A DNA stretch of 64,000 nt from Ancylobacter polymorphus (GCF_022836935.1 NZ_CP083239.1:248001-312000), one strand, 5' to 3'; positions 51,190 through 60,680 are shown, numbered from the stretch's first letter. Translations and numbers: made by a program. Notes: a model not told the origin generated them from the letters alone.

Positions 51190-51492
51190 TCATTCTCGCC
51201 TACGAACAACAACACGGGCATCGTCAGTTGGCCACGGTATCGGCTCCTTCCCGACAATTACTTCTACGTCTGCCTTAAAATCAGGCCACTCGATCGCCTC
51301 AATCTGATCGACTATATCATCCACTTCTTCTCTATCTGCCGGGTTATCATGCTCTAGATAAAATTTAAACAACCAACGATCACCCACCTTAGAAAAAGCA
51401 ACCATTCTAAAATTATTATTTAATCCCAACGTAGCCTGGTTAAGGTTGACGTGCATACCATTTAATTCTTCCAGCAGTTTTTTGTCAATCAT
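51190..51492 (-). CDS. Small acidic protein resembling orphan polymorphic-toxin immunity proteins
   Basis: 100 residues from ATG 51492, 8 bases after GGGAG. Composition and codon use (many A/T third positions) differ sharply from neighbours, a sign of recent acquisition. The pattern HVNLNQATLGLNNNFRMVAFSKVGDRWLFKFYLE-type alternating strands, the DREEVDDIVDQIEAI helix and a C-terminal WPTDDARVVVRRRE resembles small alpha/beta immunity proteins that neutralise contact-dependent or Rhs toxins. That match is from memory. Its start overlaps the end of a decayed upstream frame (51485-51825), as immunity genes overlap toxin genes. Function not proven; no complete toxin gene is present. Confidence 0.6.
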   Translation of the reverse strand: MIDKKLLEELNGMHVNLNQATLGLNNNFRMVAFSKVGDRWLFKFYLEHDNPADREEVDDIVDQIEAIEWPDFKADVEVIVGKEPIPWPTDDARVVVRRRE

Positions 51493-51825
51493 CGGACCTG
51501 CTCCCGGAGCTGACTGGAACAACACTCGGCCGCGAATCACCCTTTATCATGAAGCGATTTGTCGGCTGATCTTTATAGCCAGCACCGTTGTTCACGTTAA
51601 AACCGCTCACTCCCTGGCATTCAACACCGGCACGGTTGCCCCGCCGGCATCCGGCATCACCAGCTGCGCGTCGGCATGAACGTCGAGCCGCCAGAAGGTC
51701 TCCGCCGTCCACGCTGCCGGCGCGCCCTCGTAGATATAAGATGTCACTCGCTCAATGTCGCCGGTGACCGTGAGCGTAACCTTGTCGGGGGCGGGCGCAG
51801 CGCAGGTCCCGATGGTATGGCTTAT
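51485..51825 (-). pseudogene. Frameshifted gene remnant ahead of the immunity-like gene
   Basis: Two open frames on the minus strand abut. One runs 51825-51607 (about 72 residues, no start codon, e.g. TVTGDIERVTSYIYEG … FWRLDVHADAQLVMPDAGG). The other continues to 51485 in a different phase (NNGAGYKDQPTNRFMIKGD … SGSRSDD) and overlaps the next gene by 8 bases. A single frameshift near 51610 would join them. The GC-rich first half and AT-richer second half suggest a junction between host-like and imported sequence. Not recognised as a known family; could be the broken C-terminus of a toxin. Confidence 0.4.
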
Positions 51826-51828
51826 TCA

Positions 51829-52324
51829 CAGAGTAGCGCCTTGGCCTAGTACCCTATCGCGGATGCCAAGGAGCTTCGGTTTGGTTTGATATCAGAAAAG
51901 TGATGTCAGATGACCGGAAACCAAACCCCTCGGACAGCTGGATTGCCAATGGTTGTAAACAGATGGTCAGCTTCGAGAGTTTTGACGTCTATATCTTTCT
52001 GTATGCTTGAAAATTCTCGCTCGCCGAAAGGCGCGAAATTAAATCTCGAATCATAGCCTCAGCTTCGCTTTAGCTGCTTGCCGTTACTCCGCACCCCAAA
52101 TTCAGGGGCGAGCTATTCCCATTTGAAGAAATGGTAATCAAGTAACGATGAAGCACAGTCAATCTCCGGGATTAAACCTCGGCTTCACGCCAGGCTCGAA
52201 TCGGATCGATGGCCCTATGTGTGGATTGGGAATCCCGGGAATGATCCCACTCGAAAGCCGTTTCAAAAACCGCTTCGGCAGAGCGCTTTAGAGCGGTGAA
52301 ATCCAGCTAAGTCCTTGAAAATAA
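51829..52324. other. Gene-poor AT-rich stretch adjoining the 3' end of tRNA-Arg
   Basis: No complete gene is visible. One 44-codon open stretch on the minus strand (about 52172-52306, with SAEAVFETAFEWDHSRD and IDPIRAWREAEV) has host-like codon use but no start, so it is probably a remnant. The stretch contains a loose inverted repeat (GGTTTGGTTT near 51877 and AAACCAAACC near 51920). No integrase and no duplicated tRNA end were found. Confidence 0.5.
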
Positions 52325-52401
52325 TGGCGCGCCCGAAAGGATTCGAACCTCTGACCCCCAGATTCGTAGTCTGGTGCTCTATCCAGCTGAGCTACGGGCG
52401 C
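52325..52401 (-). tRNA. tRNA-Arg (anticodon ACG)
   Basis: 77 bases including an encoded CCA. The acceptor stem pairs GCGCCCG (52401-52395) with CGGGCGC (52335-52329), discriminator G at 52328. D-arm AGCTCAGCTGGATAGAGC, anticodon stem CCAGA/TCTGG with loop CTACGAA, and T-arm GAGGTTCGAATCCTTTC-type loop are all present. Its 3' end faces the gene-poor AT-rich stretch, a usual site for integrative elements. Confidence 0.97.
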
Positions 52402-52585
52402 CCGGCTTTCCGCCGGAGCGGGAAACCTGTTCGCGGCCGGTGGACACCGAAGTGGTTGGCCAACCGCGAGGGCCCGTCTGCTACCCCGTTTGCGCGGGCA
52501 TTGCAAGCGCCAGCGACGCGGAACGAAGCTATCCACAGGCCGAACGTTCCGTCGGCGGCGGTCCAAGTCCCCGGAAGAGCCCGCC

Positions 52586-53923
52586 TCACCGCACCTCGAA
52601 CGGCATGTTGGCGGTGGCGCCGGCGCCCTTGCCATCACGCAGTTCCACGAAGATCCGGTAACGACCCGGTGTGAGGCCGGAGACGCGGGCGCCACTGGGT
52701 CCGCTCTGGCGCACCGCCTCGGGGAAGAGGGGCGGCACCTGTTCGGCATCGCCGCCAATGCCGCGATCGGCGCTTTCGGCCATGACGAACCAGCGCACCT
52801 CCATCAGGTCGCCATCGGGTTCGACGGCGTCGAGGGTGAAGGCGCCTTCCTCGTCCGCGCGCCAACGGCCGAAAGGCGCGCTCGGTTCGCCCGCCACCCG
52901 CAGCGAGGCAATGCGCGGCGCCTGATTGACGCCCGGCGACTGACCGCCCCAGGCCTGCGCCATGGCCTCCGCCGCTTCCAGCCACACCCCGTCCGGCAGC
53001 AGCAGGCTGTGCCAGCTCGGCGTCACCTCCTGCTTCTGGCCCCAGAGGAAGAGAATGGCGCCCGCCCCCTGCTCGTCCAGCGCGGCGAGATAGCGGCGCA
53101 GCTGGATCGCCTTCTGGGTCGAGCTCGGCTCGAAGGGCGCGCCCCAGGGCGCATGCGCCGCCTGCCACTGGCCGAGCGCGCCCAGCTCGGTGATGATGAT
53201 CGGCCCCTCCCAGCCCTGCTTGCGCGCCCGCTCGGCCACGGAATAGAGGGCATCGCCATAGGAATTGAGGCCGAGCACCCTGATGCTGGGCGCCTTGCGC
53301 AGCTTCTCCACCTTGTCGGTACCGGTTTCCGCCAGCACGGCGAGCGGAGGATGGGCGGGATCGACGCGGGCGACCATCGCGGCCACCTCCTCGATCACCG
53401 GCCACACCGCCGAATCATCGGCAAGGTCGACCTCCACCTCATTGCCGATGCCCCACATCAGCAGCGCGGGATGGTCGCGATACTTGGTCACCATAGCTTC
53501 CAGCTCGGCGAGCTGGCGGGCGCGGAAGCTTGCGTCGGCATAATCGGCGCCCTGGCGCGGCTGGCCGACCCACAGGCCGGCAATCACCTTCAGCCCCAGC
53601 GTGCCGGCCGCGTCGAGCAGCGGGCCGGGGTCCTCGCCATAGCTGCGTACCGTGGTGGCGCCGAGGCCGGGCAGCAGCGCCAGCGGCCCGTCGCCGGCGA
53701 CGCCACGCACGAGGAAGGGCTGGCCGTCGACGAGGATGTTCCGCCCCTCCACCGTCACCTGCGCGGGCTTCGCCCCCGGCGTGCCGGGAATCACCGGCGT
53801 GGCGAGATTGGGCTGCGCCGGGGCACCGGAGCCCGCCACCAAGGGCAGCGAGACGGCCAGCCCGGCAAGCACCGTCCGGCGGCTCACGCCACGTTGCAGG
53901 GAGTGAGGATGGCGTCGGTTCAC
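52586..53923 (-). CDS. Secreted glycoside-hydrolase-like TIM-barrel protein
   Basis: 445 residues from GTG 53923, preceded by AAAGGA at the right spacing. Twin-arginine-like signal SRRTVLAGLAVSLPLVAG. The body has clan-A glycosidase features: a VEGRNILVDGQPFLVRGVAGDG opening as in GH2/GH5-type enzymes, the acid/base Glu in LLMWGIGNEVEVD (NE motif) and a probable nucleophile Glu in IIITELGALGQW. A C-terminal domain of about 90 residues (VAGEPSAPFGRWRADEEGAF … LTPGRYRIFVELRDG) looks like an Ig/fibronectin-like module. It may act on an exopolysaccharide. A histidine kinase gene ends 40 bases upstream on the same strand. Confidence 0.8.
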   Translation of the reverse strand: MNRRHPHSLQRGVSRRTVLAGLAVSLPLVAGSGAPAQPNLATPVIPGTPGAKPAQVTVEGRNILVDGQPFLVRGVAGDGPLALLPGLGATTVRSYGEDPGPLLDAAGTLGLKVIAGLWVGQPRQGADYADASFRARQLAELEAMVTKYRDHPALLMWGIGNEVEVDLADDSAVWPVIEEVAAMVARVDPAHPPLAVLAETGTDKVEKLRKAPSIRVLGLNSYGDALYSVAERARKQGWEGPIIITELGALGQWQAAHAPWGAPFEPSSTQKAIQLRRYLAALDEQGAGAILFLWGQKQEVTPSWHSLLLPDGVWLEAAEAMAQAWGGQSPGVNQAPRIASLRVAGEPSAPFGRWRADEEGAFTLDAVEPDGDLMEVRWFVMAESADRGIGGDAEQVPPLFPEAVRQSGPSGARVSGLTPGRYRIFVELRDGKGAGATANMPFEVR

Positions 53924-53963
53924 ATCGCGTCCTTTCGCAGAATCGGGGTGCGTCGCCCCCGCC

Positions 53964-55556
53964 TCAGCCGAAGGCGCGCAGCGCCCGATGGGCGTCGAGA
54001 TCGACTGGCCGGTCGGGCACCCGCAACTGGAAGGTAGCGCCGATGGTGCCGGGGACCAGTTGCAGATCGCCGCCATGGGCCTGCATCAGCTCGGCGGCGA
54101 TGGCGAGGCCGAGCCCGGTGCCGCCCCGGCTGACCGAGCCCTGGAACGCCTCGAACAGATGCGCCCGCGCCCGCTCCGGCACGCCGGGGCCGGTATCGGC
54201 AACCTCGATGATGACGATGGCACCCTCGCGCCGGCCGGTGATGCGGATCTGGTCGCGGGCGACATCGTTGGGCGCGCGGCCGCGCAGCGCTTCCACCGCA
54301 TTGCGGCAGAGATTGAGCAGCACCCGGAACAGCTGGTCGGGATCGGCATCGACCGTGAGATCGCGGTCGATCGATTCGACGAAGCCGATGCCGGTGCCGT
54401 CCTCGCCCACGCCGAGGCCGAGCGTATCGCGCACTTCGGCCACCAGCGGGCCCAGCGCCACCATGCGCCGCTCCGGCGGCGGTTCCTGCGCCTTGCCATA
54501 GGCGAGCGTGTGCTCGCAATAGGCAATGGCGCGGTCCAGCGCCGCTTCCAGCTTGGGGGCGAATCGCTGCACCGCCGGGTCGCGTATGTCGGCGAGGCGG
54601 TCGGAAATCAGCTGCACCGAGGCCAGCAGATTGCGCAGGTCGTGATTGATCTTCGACACGGCAAGGCCAAGCGCGGCGAGATGGTTCTTCTGCTGCAGCG
54701 TCTCGGCGATCTGGCGCTGCATGGTGGTGAGCTCGCGCTCGGCCTGGCCGATCTCGTCCATGCGGCGGTCGTCGTCGCGCTCCAGCACCGGCAGGGCCGG
54801 GTTGAGGCGGAAAGCGACCATGCGCTGGGTAAGCCGGCGCATCGGCCGCACGAACATCCAGGCGAGACCGAGATAGACCAGCGCGCCGGTCAGCGCGGCG
54901 ATGACCAGCGACACCAGAAGCACATTGCCGGTGAAGCGCAGCATCGCCTTGCGCAGCGGCGTTTCGCTGATGACGATCTCGACGAAACCATCGCCGCGCG
55001 GCGGCGTGCCGACGGCGCGGATGATGCGCCCATCCGGCGCCAGCAGCGTGTCGAAGGCTTCGCGCACCGCCTGCACCGGGCCGACATCGCGCACATCCGC
55101 ATGATGGTCGACTTCCGGCGGCATGTCGGAGGAGGCGAGCAGCCGGCGCGTGTCGTCGCGCTTGAGCGCCACGGTGATGGCGCCGACGCTGCGCAGCAGT
55201 TCCTGCGTTAGTTGCGGCGAGATCATGCCGTCCGGGGCGGCGTCGAGCACCAGCGCGGCGGTGCGGGCGGAGGCCAGCCGGTCGGACAGCCAGTTGAGCC
55301 GGAAGGCAGCGACCGCCGGCACCAGAATCAGCACTTCCGCCAGCAGCACGAAGGCGAGGGTGAAGGCCAGCAGCTTGCCGGAAAGGCCGAGATGAAAACC
55401 GCGGCGCGCATCCGATCCCGACGAGGCGCGGCCGCCCGAGGCGCGAATCTCTGCGGCCCCGCGCGCGAGGCGCCGGCCTTCCGGCCGCGCGGCCTCGCCC
55501 GCCGGCATGGCGGGCACGGCGACGCCATCGGTCCCGGCTTGCGAGTGCTTCGTCAT
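53964..55556 (-). CDS. Membrane sensor histidine kinase with HAMP domain
   Basis: 530 residues from ATG 55556 (the frame stays open to 55814). Cytoplasmic Ala-rich N-terminus, membrane helix at about 63-85 (LLAFTLAFVLLAEVLILVP), periplasmic sensor of about 160 residues, second helix (VLLVSLVIAALTGALVYLGLAW), HAMP (RPMRRLTQRMVAFR), then a kinase core with SKINHDLRNLLASV where the HisKA motif reads H-D-L-R-N instead of H-E-L-R-N. ATPase N box LLNLCRNAVEAL, G1 ADTGPGVP and G2 GGTGLGLAIA. No response regulator gene is adjacent, so it is an orphan here. The H-D variant is a known subclass among alphaproteobacterial kinases. Confidence 0.9.
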   Translation of the reverse strand: MTKHSQAGTDGVAVPAMPAGEAARPEGRRLARGAAEIRASGGRASSGSDARRGFHLGLSGKLLAFTLAFVLLAEVLILVPAVAAFRLNWLSDRLASARTAALVLDAAPDGMISPQLTQELLRSVGAITVALKRDDTRRLLASSDMPPEVDHHADVRDVGPVQAVREAFDTLLAPDGRIIRAVGTPPRGDGFVEIVISETPLRKAMLRFTGNVLLVSLVIAALTGALVYLGLAWMFVRPMRRLTQRMVAFRLNPALPVLERDDDRRMDEIGQAERELTTMQRQIAETLQQKNHLAALGLAVSKINHDLRNLLASVQLISDRLADIRDPAVQRFAPKLEAALDRAIAYCEHTLAYGKAQEPPPERRMVALGPLVAEVRDTLGLGVGEDGTGIGFVESIDRDLTVDADPDQLFRVLLNLCRNAVEALRGRAPNDVARDQIRITGRREGAIVIIEVADTGPGVPERARAHLFEAFQGSVSRGGTGLGLAIAAELMQAHGGDLQLVPGTIGATFQLRVPDRPVDLDAHRALRAFG

Positions 55557-55976
55557 GCCCAACAGTGCTCTTTCCGCCTTCACATCACGGTGTTCGATCC
55601 GCGAATGCGCTGCATCGGACGAAAGGATTACGGCGCGGAAACGACGGCGGATCAGGAAAGAGCATCCCTGACCCCTCCCCGGCTCCCCCTGCCGCAACCG
55701 ATCACATTCATGTAAGGTCGCGGGGCGCGGTTGCCAGAGGCCGCCAAGCCCGCAGGCTGAGGAGCGGCTGTCGCGCGGCCCGTGGATTGGCGGGCTCCCG
55801 TGGCATTGGCGCATTGACTCGGGCCGGAGCGCCCCCTATAAGCCGCCCAACCCACGGCTACCCGCCGTTGGAAGTCTCCTGCATCTGCGCTTCTTCGCCT
55901 CGGCTGGTTCCGTGGCGCGCCGGAAAGGGAAACGTCCGGCGGAAGGGCGGCAGATCGAACAAGCGGAGAGACAACC
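55557..55976. other. 420-base divergent region between the kinase gene and rpmH
   Basis: Separates the minus-strand kinase gene from rpmH. It holds one clear candidate promoter (55814-55842, listed separately) and a leader of about 130 bases before rpmH. No small gene with a ribosome site was recognised. The kinase gene's own promoter is probably near 55560-55700, but no strong match is seen. Confidence 0.5.
55814..55842 (+). promoter_or_regulatory. Sigma-70-type promoter for rpmH-rnpA-yidC
   Basis: TTGACT (55814-55819), a 17-base spacer and TATAAG (55837-55842) are close to consensus and lie in GC-rich DNA, making chance less likely. Transcription would begin about 128 bases before the rpmH start. 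Confidence 0.75.
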
Positions 55977-56111
55977 GTGAAGCGCACTTATCAACCGAGC
56001 AAGCTCGTGCGCGCCCGCCGGCACGGCTTCCGTGCGCGCATGGCGACCCGCAACGGCCGCAAGATCATCAATGCGCGCCGGGCCCATGGCCGTAAGCGCC
56101 TGTCGGCCTGA
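55977..56111 (+). CDS. rpmH: 50S ribosomal protein L34
   Basis: 44 residues from GTG 55977, GGAGAG upstream. The sequence [17 protein letters not shown] … [17 protein letters not shown] is unmistakable L34. It is a small very basic rRNA-binding protein of the large subunit. Followed 65 bases later by rnpA, the near-universal order. Confidence 0.99.
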   Translation: MKRTYQPSKLVRARRHGFRARMATRNGRKIINARRAHGRKRLSA

Positions 56112-56176
56112 CCGAGCTTTTCGACCCCACATGGCTGGGGCGCGCCCCTCTGTTGCATGAGGATCGGCGCCCTACC

Positions 56177-56578
56177 ATGGACCGGCTCGTCAAGCGCAAG
56201 GACTTCCTGGCCGCAGCGTCCGCGCTGCGCGCCAATTCCGGCCCGCTCCTGCTTCAGGGCCGCGATCGCGCCGACCAGGCGCCGGCCCGTATCGGGCTCA
56301 CCGTCACCAAGAAGCACGGCAATGCCGTCGAACGAAACCGCATCCGCCGCCGCCTGCGCGCGGCGGTCCGCGACGCCTTGCCACGCGCTGGCCAGGACGG
56401 TTTCGACTATGTGATCGTTGCCCGGCGCGCCGCGCTCGGCACACCGTTCAGTGCCCTTATCCACGATATAGAGCGGGGTATCGCCCGCCTTCACTCAGGA
56501 AGCCGGCGCCCGCCCAAGCCTGCGCGCGCCGATGCCGCGCAACGCCCGCCGCGCGCCGACGGAGAGCCCCTGCCATGA
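56177..56578 (+). CDS. rnpA: Ribonuclease P protein component
   Basis: 133 residues from ATG 56177. The RNase P protein motif [22 protein letters not shown] (RNR region) is complete, with [11 protein letters not shown] at the N-terminus and [11 protein letters not shown] after it. The last 25 residues are a Pro/Arg/Ala-rich tail. It binds the catalytic RNase P RNA and helps process tRNA 5' ends. Overlaps yidC by 4 bases (ATGA). The Shine-Dalgarno is weak. Confidence 0.97.
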   Translation: MDRLVKRKDFLAAASALRANSGPLLLQGRDRADQAPARIGLTVTKKHGNAVERNRIRRRLRAAVRDALPRAGQDGFDYVIVARRAALGTPFSALIHDIERGIARLHSGSRRPPKPARADAAQRPPRADGEPLP

Positions 56579-58386
56579 CGTCCGAAAACCGCAACATGAT
56601 CCTCGCCATCGTCATGTCGATGGCGGTGCTCATTGCCTGGCAGTTCTTCTCCGGCGTGCCGCAGATGGAGCAGCAGCGCCAGCAGGCCCAGCAGCAGGCG
56701 GCCCAGCAGGCCCCCGGCGCGGCCGGCTCGCAGGCCCCTGCCCCCGGCACCGCCGCTCCCGCCCCGACGGCGACGCCGCCGCGTGCGCTGAGCCGGGCGG
56801 AAGCGCTGGCGCGCTCGCCGCGCGTCGCCATCGAGACGCCGAGCGTCATCGGCTCGGTGGCGCTGAAGGGCGGCCGGATCGACGATCTGTCGCTCAAGGG
56901 CTATCACGAGACGGTCGACAAGAGCAGCCCGATCATCGTGCTGCTCTCGCCCTCGGGCGGGCCCAACCCGTTCTATGCCGAATTCGGCTGGGTGCCGGGC
57001 GCCGGCTCCACCGTCGCAGTGCCCGCCGCCGACACGGTGTGGACCGCGCCGGAAGGCGCGCGCCTGACGCCGGAGACGCCGCTGGTCCTCACCTGGGACA
57101 ATGGCGCCGGCCTCACCTTCCGCCGCACCCTGACCATTGACGCCAACTACATGTTCCATGTGCTGGACGAGGTGGACAACGCCACCGCCAATCCGGTGGC
57201 GCTGCATCCCTATGCGCTGGTCTCGCGCCACGGCACCCCGCATACGCTCGGTTACTACATCCTGCATGAGGGCCTGATCGGGGTGACCTCGGAAGGCGGC
57301 CTGCACGAGATCAAGTACAAGGACATCGCCGAGAAGAAGGCCGAGACTTTCCCCTCCGTCGGCGGCTGGCTCGGCATCACCGACAAGTACTGGGCCGCCA
57401 CCGTCATTCCCGGCGCGCAGGAAAAGGTGCAGGCGCGCTTCTCCGCCGCGCAGTCCGGAAACGACCTGACCTATCAGACCGACTTCCTCGGCGACGCCGT
57501 CACCGTGGCGCCCGGCGCTAAGGCCTCTACCGATGGCCGCCTGTTCGCCGGCGCCAAGGTAGTGCAGCTCGTCGACGGCTATCAGCAGCAGTACAATATC
57601 GACCGCTTCGACCTGCTGATCGACTGGGGCTGGTTCTATTTCATCACCAAGCCGCTGTTCCTGGTCATCGACTGGATTTACCGCTTCGTCGGCAATTTCG
57701 GCGTCGCCATCCTCGTCGTCACCGTGCTGCTCAAGGCCATCTTCCTCCCGCTCGCCAATAAGAGCTATGCCTCGATGGCGAAGATGAAGGCGGTGCAGCC
57801 GGAGATCCAGGCCCTGCGCGAGCGCTATGGCGACGACCGCGTCAAGCTCCAGCAGGAGATGATGGAGATCTACAAGAAGGAGAAGATCAACCCGGTCGCG
57901 GGCTGCCTTCCGATCCTGATCCAGATCCCCGTCTTCTTCGCCCTCTACAAGGTGCTGTTCGTCACCATCGAAATGCGGCACGCGCCGTTCTTCGGCTGGA
58001 TCCGCGACCTCTCGGCGCCCGACCCGACGACCATCTTCAACCTGTTCGGCCTCATCCCCTGGGATCCGGGTTCGGTTCCCGTCATCGGCCACTTCCTCAT
58101 GCTCGGCATCTGGCCGATCATCATGGGCTGCACGATGTGGGCGCAGATGAAGCTCAACCCGGCCCCGCCGGACCCGACGCAGAAGATGATCTTCGACTGG
58201 ATGCCGCTGGTCTTCACCTTCATGCTGGCCTCCTTCGCCTCCGGTCTCGTCATCTACTGGGCGTGGAACAACACCCTGTCGGTGATCCAGCAGTCGATCA
58301 TCATGCGCAAGAACGGCGTGAAGATCGAATTGTGGGACAATGTGAAGAGCACCTTCGTCCGCAAGAAGAAGCCAAAGGCCGGCTGA
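56575..58386 (+). CDS. yidC: Membrane protein insertase YidC
   Basis: 603 residues. N-terminal membrane anchor ([17 protein letters not shown]), then a Gln/Ala/Pro-rich linker and the large periplasmic beta domain of Gram-negative YidC (about 80-350). After that comes the conserved five-helix insertase core with [26 protein letters not shown] and [27 protein letters not shown], the hydrophilic-groove Arg being in the first helix region. The C-terminus is basic (VRKKKPKAG), aiding ribosome contact. Inserts inner-membrane proteins with or without Sec. Confidence 0.98.
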   Translation: MTSENRNMILAIVMSMAVLIAWQFFSGVPQMEQQRQQAQQQAAQQAPGAAGSQAPAPGTAAPAPTATPPRALSRAEALARSPRVAIETPSVIGSVALKGGRIDDLSLKGYHETVDKSSPIIVLLSPSGGPNPFYAEFGWVPGAGSTVAVPAADTVWTAPEGARLTPETPLVLTWDNGAGLTFRRTLTIDANYMFHVLDEVDNATANPVALHPYALVSRHGTPHTLGYYILHEGLIGVTSEGGLHEIKYKDIAEKKAETFPSVGGWLGITDKYWAATVIPGAQEKVQARFSAAQSGNDLTYQTDFLGDAVTVAPGAKASTDGRLFAGAKVVQLVDGYQQQYNIDRFDLLIDWGWFYFITKPLFLVIDWIYRFVGNFGVAILVVTVLLKAIFLPLANKSYASMAKMKAVQPEIQALRERYGDDRVKLQQEMMEIYKKEKINPVAGCLPILIQIPVFFALYKVLFVTIEMRHAPFFGWIRDLSAPDPTTIFNLFGLIPWDPGSVPVIGHFLMLGIWPIIMGCTMWAQMKLNPAPPDPTQKMIFDWMPLVFTFMLASFASGLVIYWAWNNTLSVIQQSIIMRKNGVKIELWDNVKSTFVRKKKPKAG

Positions 58387-58402
58387 GGAAGGCGCGCACA
58401 CC

Positions 58403-59077
58403 ATGGAACAGGCCGACGACACGTCCGCCGCGTCGGCCTTCACGCCCGACGAGATCGAGGCCGGGCGACGCCTCTTCGCCGGCGAGTGGACCTTCCTCTC
58501 GGCGGCACCGACCATCGCCACGCTGCCGCCCATGCGTTCGATCGAAATCGCGTTGGCCGGCCGCTCCAATGTCGGCAAGTCGAGCCTCGTCAACGCGCTG
58601 ACCGGGCGCAAGGCGCTGGCCCGCACCTCGGTGACGCCGGGCCGCACACAGGAGCTGATCTTCTTCGGTCTCGGCCCGGACCTCACCCTGGTCGACATGC
58701 CCGGCTATGGCTTCGCCAAGGCGCCGAAGGACAAGGTCGACGCCTGGACCGCCACCGTCCACGCTTACTTGCGCGGGCGCGCCAACCTCGCCCGCGTCTT
58801 CGTGCTGATCGATTCCCGCCATGGGCTGAAGCCGATCGACCGCGACGTGCTGGACGGGCTCGACAAGGCGGCCGTCTCCTATGCCGTGGTACTCACCAAG
58901 GCCGACCAGCTGAAACCGGCGGAACTCGCCCAGCGGGTCGAGGAGACGCAGGCGGGTCTCGCCCGGCGTCCGGCGGCGTTCCCGCTCGTCTTTCCCACCT
59001 CCAGCCGCGATGGCAGCGGCATTGGCGAGTTGCGCGCGGCGGTGATCCGGCTGATGGCCGAGCGCGGCGTGCGCTGA
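58403..59077 (+). CDS. engB: Ribosome biogenesis GTPase EngB/YsxC
   Basis: 224 residues. TRAFAC GTPase motifs: G1 AGRSNVGKSSLVNAL, G2 TSVTPGRTQ, G3 DMPGYGFAKAP and G4 LTKADQL. Acts in 50S subunit assembly. Sixteen bases after yidC, same operon as expected in alphaproteobacteria. Start ATG 58403. Confidence 0.97.
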   Translation: MEQADDTSAASAFTPDEIEAGRRLFAGEWTFLSAAPTIATLPPMRSIEIALAGRSNVGKSSLVNALTGRKALARTSVTPGRTQELIFFGLGPDLTLVDMPGYGFAKAPKDKVDAWTATVHAYLRGRANLARVFVLIDSRHGLKPIDRDVLDGLDKAAVSYAVVLTKADQLKPAELAQRVEETQAGLARRPAAFPLVFPTSSRDGSGIGELRAAVIRLMAERGVR

Positions 59078-59202
59078 GGCATCTTCCTGCGGGTTGGCGC
59101 GTTAACGCCCCAGCAGGGTTTGATCGCCGGCTTTTGACCCCTGTCATGGCCGGCCCCTGTCGGGCGCGCGAAGGTCGCGCGCGTTAACCGCAGGAGAGTC
59201 CG

Positions 59203-60276
59203 ATGCCCAAGATGAAAGCCGCCATCTTCGTCGAGCCCGGCCGAATCGTTCTCGACGAGAAGCCGATTCCCGATGTCGGGCCGCTTGACGCGCTGGTGCG
59301 CGTCACCACCACCACCATCTGCGGCACCGATGTGCACATCCTCAAGGGCGAGTATCCCGTCGCCAAGGGCCTCACCATCGGCCATGAGCCGGTGGGCGTG
59401 ATCGAGAAGCTCGGCTCGGCCGTGACCGGCTACAGCGAAGGCCAGCGCGTCATTGCCGGCGCCATCACCCCCTCAGGCCATTCCTATGCCTGCCTGTGCG
59501 GCTGCGGCTCGCAGGACGGCCCCGGCATGAAGCACGGCTTCAAGCCCATGGGCGGCTGGAAATTCGGCAACACCATCGACGGTACCCAGGCGGAATATGT
59601 GCTGGTGCCCGATGCCCTCGCCAATCTCGCCCCGGTGCCGGACGCGCTGACCGACGAAGAAGTGCTGATGTGCCCGGACATCATGTCCACGGGCTTCTCC
59701 GGCGCGGAAAGCGGCGCGGTGCAGATCGGCGACATCGTCGCGGTGTTCGCGCTCGGCCCCATCGGCCTGTGCGCCGTCGCCGGCGCCAAGCTGAAGGGCG
59801 CCACCCGCATCATCGGCGTCGACACCGTGCCGGAGCGCCTCGCCATCGCCCGGCAGCTCGGCTGCAGCGACGTGGTGGACTTCAAGCAGGGCGACGTGGT
59901 CGAGCAGATTCTGGCGCTGACCGACGGGCGCGGGGTCGATGTCGCCATCGAGGCGCTGGGCACCCAGCACACATTCGAAAGCGCGCTGAAAGTGCTGCGC
60001 CCCGGCGGGACGCTCTCTTCGCTCGGCGTCTATTCCACCGATCTCAAGATCCCGCTCGGCGCCTTCTCCGCCGGCCTCGGTGACAACAAGATCGTCACCA
60101 CGCTCTGCCCCGGCGGCAAGGAGCGCATGCGCCGGCTGATCGACGTGATCGCCTCCGGCCGGGTGGACCTGAAACCGCTGGTCACGCATCGCTTCAAGCT
60201 GGACGATATCGAGGCCGCCTACGACCTGTTCTCGCATCAGCGCGACGGCGTGCTGAAAGTGGCTATTACGCCGTAA
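59203..60276 (+). CDS. Zinc-dependent alcohol dehydrogenase (secondary-alcohol type)
   Basis: 357 residues, medium-chain dehydrogenase family. Catalytic Zn ligands appear as Cys in TTICGTDVHIL, His/Glu in IGHEPVGVI and Asp in CPDIMSTGFSGAE, a pattern seen in Thermoanaerobacter/Clostridium-type secondary alcohol dehydrogenases, which lack the four-Cys structural zinc lobe. The ACLCGCGSQDG segment has three cysteines in that region but not the canonical spacing. Rossmann motif VFALGPIGLCAVAGAKL. Preceded by CAGGAG and a GC hairpin at 59164-59182. NADP preference not settled. Confidence 0.92.
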   Translation: MPKMKAAIFVEPGRIVLDEKPIPDVGPLDALVRVTTTTICGTDVHILKGEYPVAKGLTIGHEPVGVIEKLGSAVTGYSEGQRVIAGAITPSGHSYACLCGCGSQDGPGMKHGFKPMGGWKFGNTIDGTQAEYVLVPDALANLAPVPDALTDEEVLMCPDIMSTGFSGAESGAVQIGDIVAVFALGPIGLCAVAGAKLKGATRIIGVDTVPERLAIARQLGCSDVVDFKQGDVVEQILALTDGRGVDVAIEALGTQHTFESALKVLRPGGTLSSLGVYSTDLKIPLGAFSAGLGDNKIVTTLCPGGKERMRRLIDVIASGRVDLKPLVTHRFKLDDIEAAYDLFSHQRDGVLKVAITP

Positions 60277-60356
60277 CGGTCTCCACCGTCCCTGCGGCGC
60301 ACTGCGAACGCTCCCGGAACGGCCTTCAGAGCCGTCCGGGACGACGCGCGGCGGCG

Positions 60357-60680
60357 TCAGCCATCATTGGCGGAACTGAGCCGATTGGCGGGGATATAGC
60401 CGCCCTGCTGGCGGATGCGCAGGCCCGCGCCACCGCCGCTGCTGGCCTGGCCGGGGGCGAGAAGTTCCACGCCCCCCTCTTCCAAGGCGCGCAACACGCG
60501 CTCGGCTTCCGAGGGGTCGAAATCGTCGACCGCCTCGCCCCCGCGCTCGAACCGCTCCAGCCACTCCGCCGTCACCCGCGCCTTTTGCGCCAGTTCCGCG
60601 GCGCTCCAGCCCAGAAGGGCGCGCGCCGCCCGGCACTGGCCGGCGGAAAGGGCGAGGTTGGCGGGAAGGGTTTCGGGCAT
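60357..60680 (-). CDS. Small XRE-type helix-turn-helix protein
   Basis: 107 residues. A single XRE-like domain: CRAARALLGWSAAELAQKARVTAEWLERFERG (first part shown), an HTH of the lambda Cro/C1 group, followed by an acidic helix and a Gly-rich tail. Orphan regulator transcribed on the same strand as ptsN, 104 bases downstream of it. Targets unknown. Confidence 0.75.
   Translation of the reverse strand: MPETLPANLALSAGQCRAARALLGWSAAELAQKARVTAEWLERFERGGEAVDDFDPSEAERVLRALEEGGVELLAPGQASSGGGAGLRIRQQGGYIPANRLSSANDG

Noticed and set aside
51829..52324. Attachment-site duplication of the tRNA-Arg 3' end
   Set aside because: No second copy of the tRNA 3' segment and no integrase gene were seen in the window, so only a decayed island is claimed.
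56491..58698. 735-codon minus-strand frame opposite rnpA/yidC/engB
   Set aside because: Clear antisense shadow of conserved essential genes.
59097..59188. Direct repeat GCGCGTTAAC at 59097-59106 and 59179-59188 flanking the gap before the alcohol dehydrogenase gene
   Set aside because: Ten-base copies 82 bases apart without a known binding partner; could be chance in GC-rich DNA.
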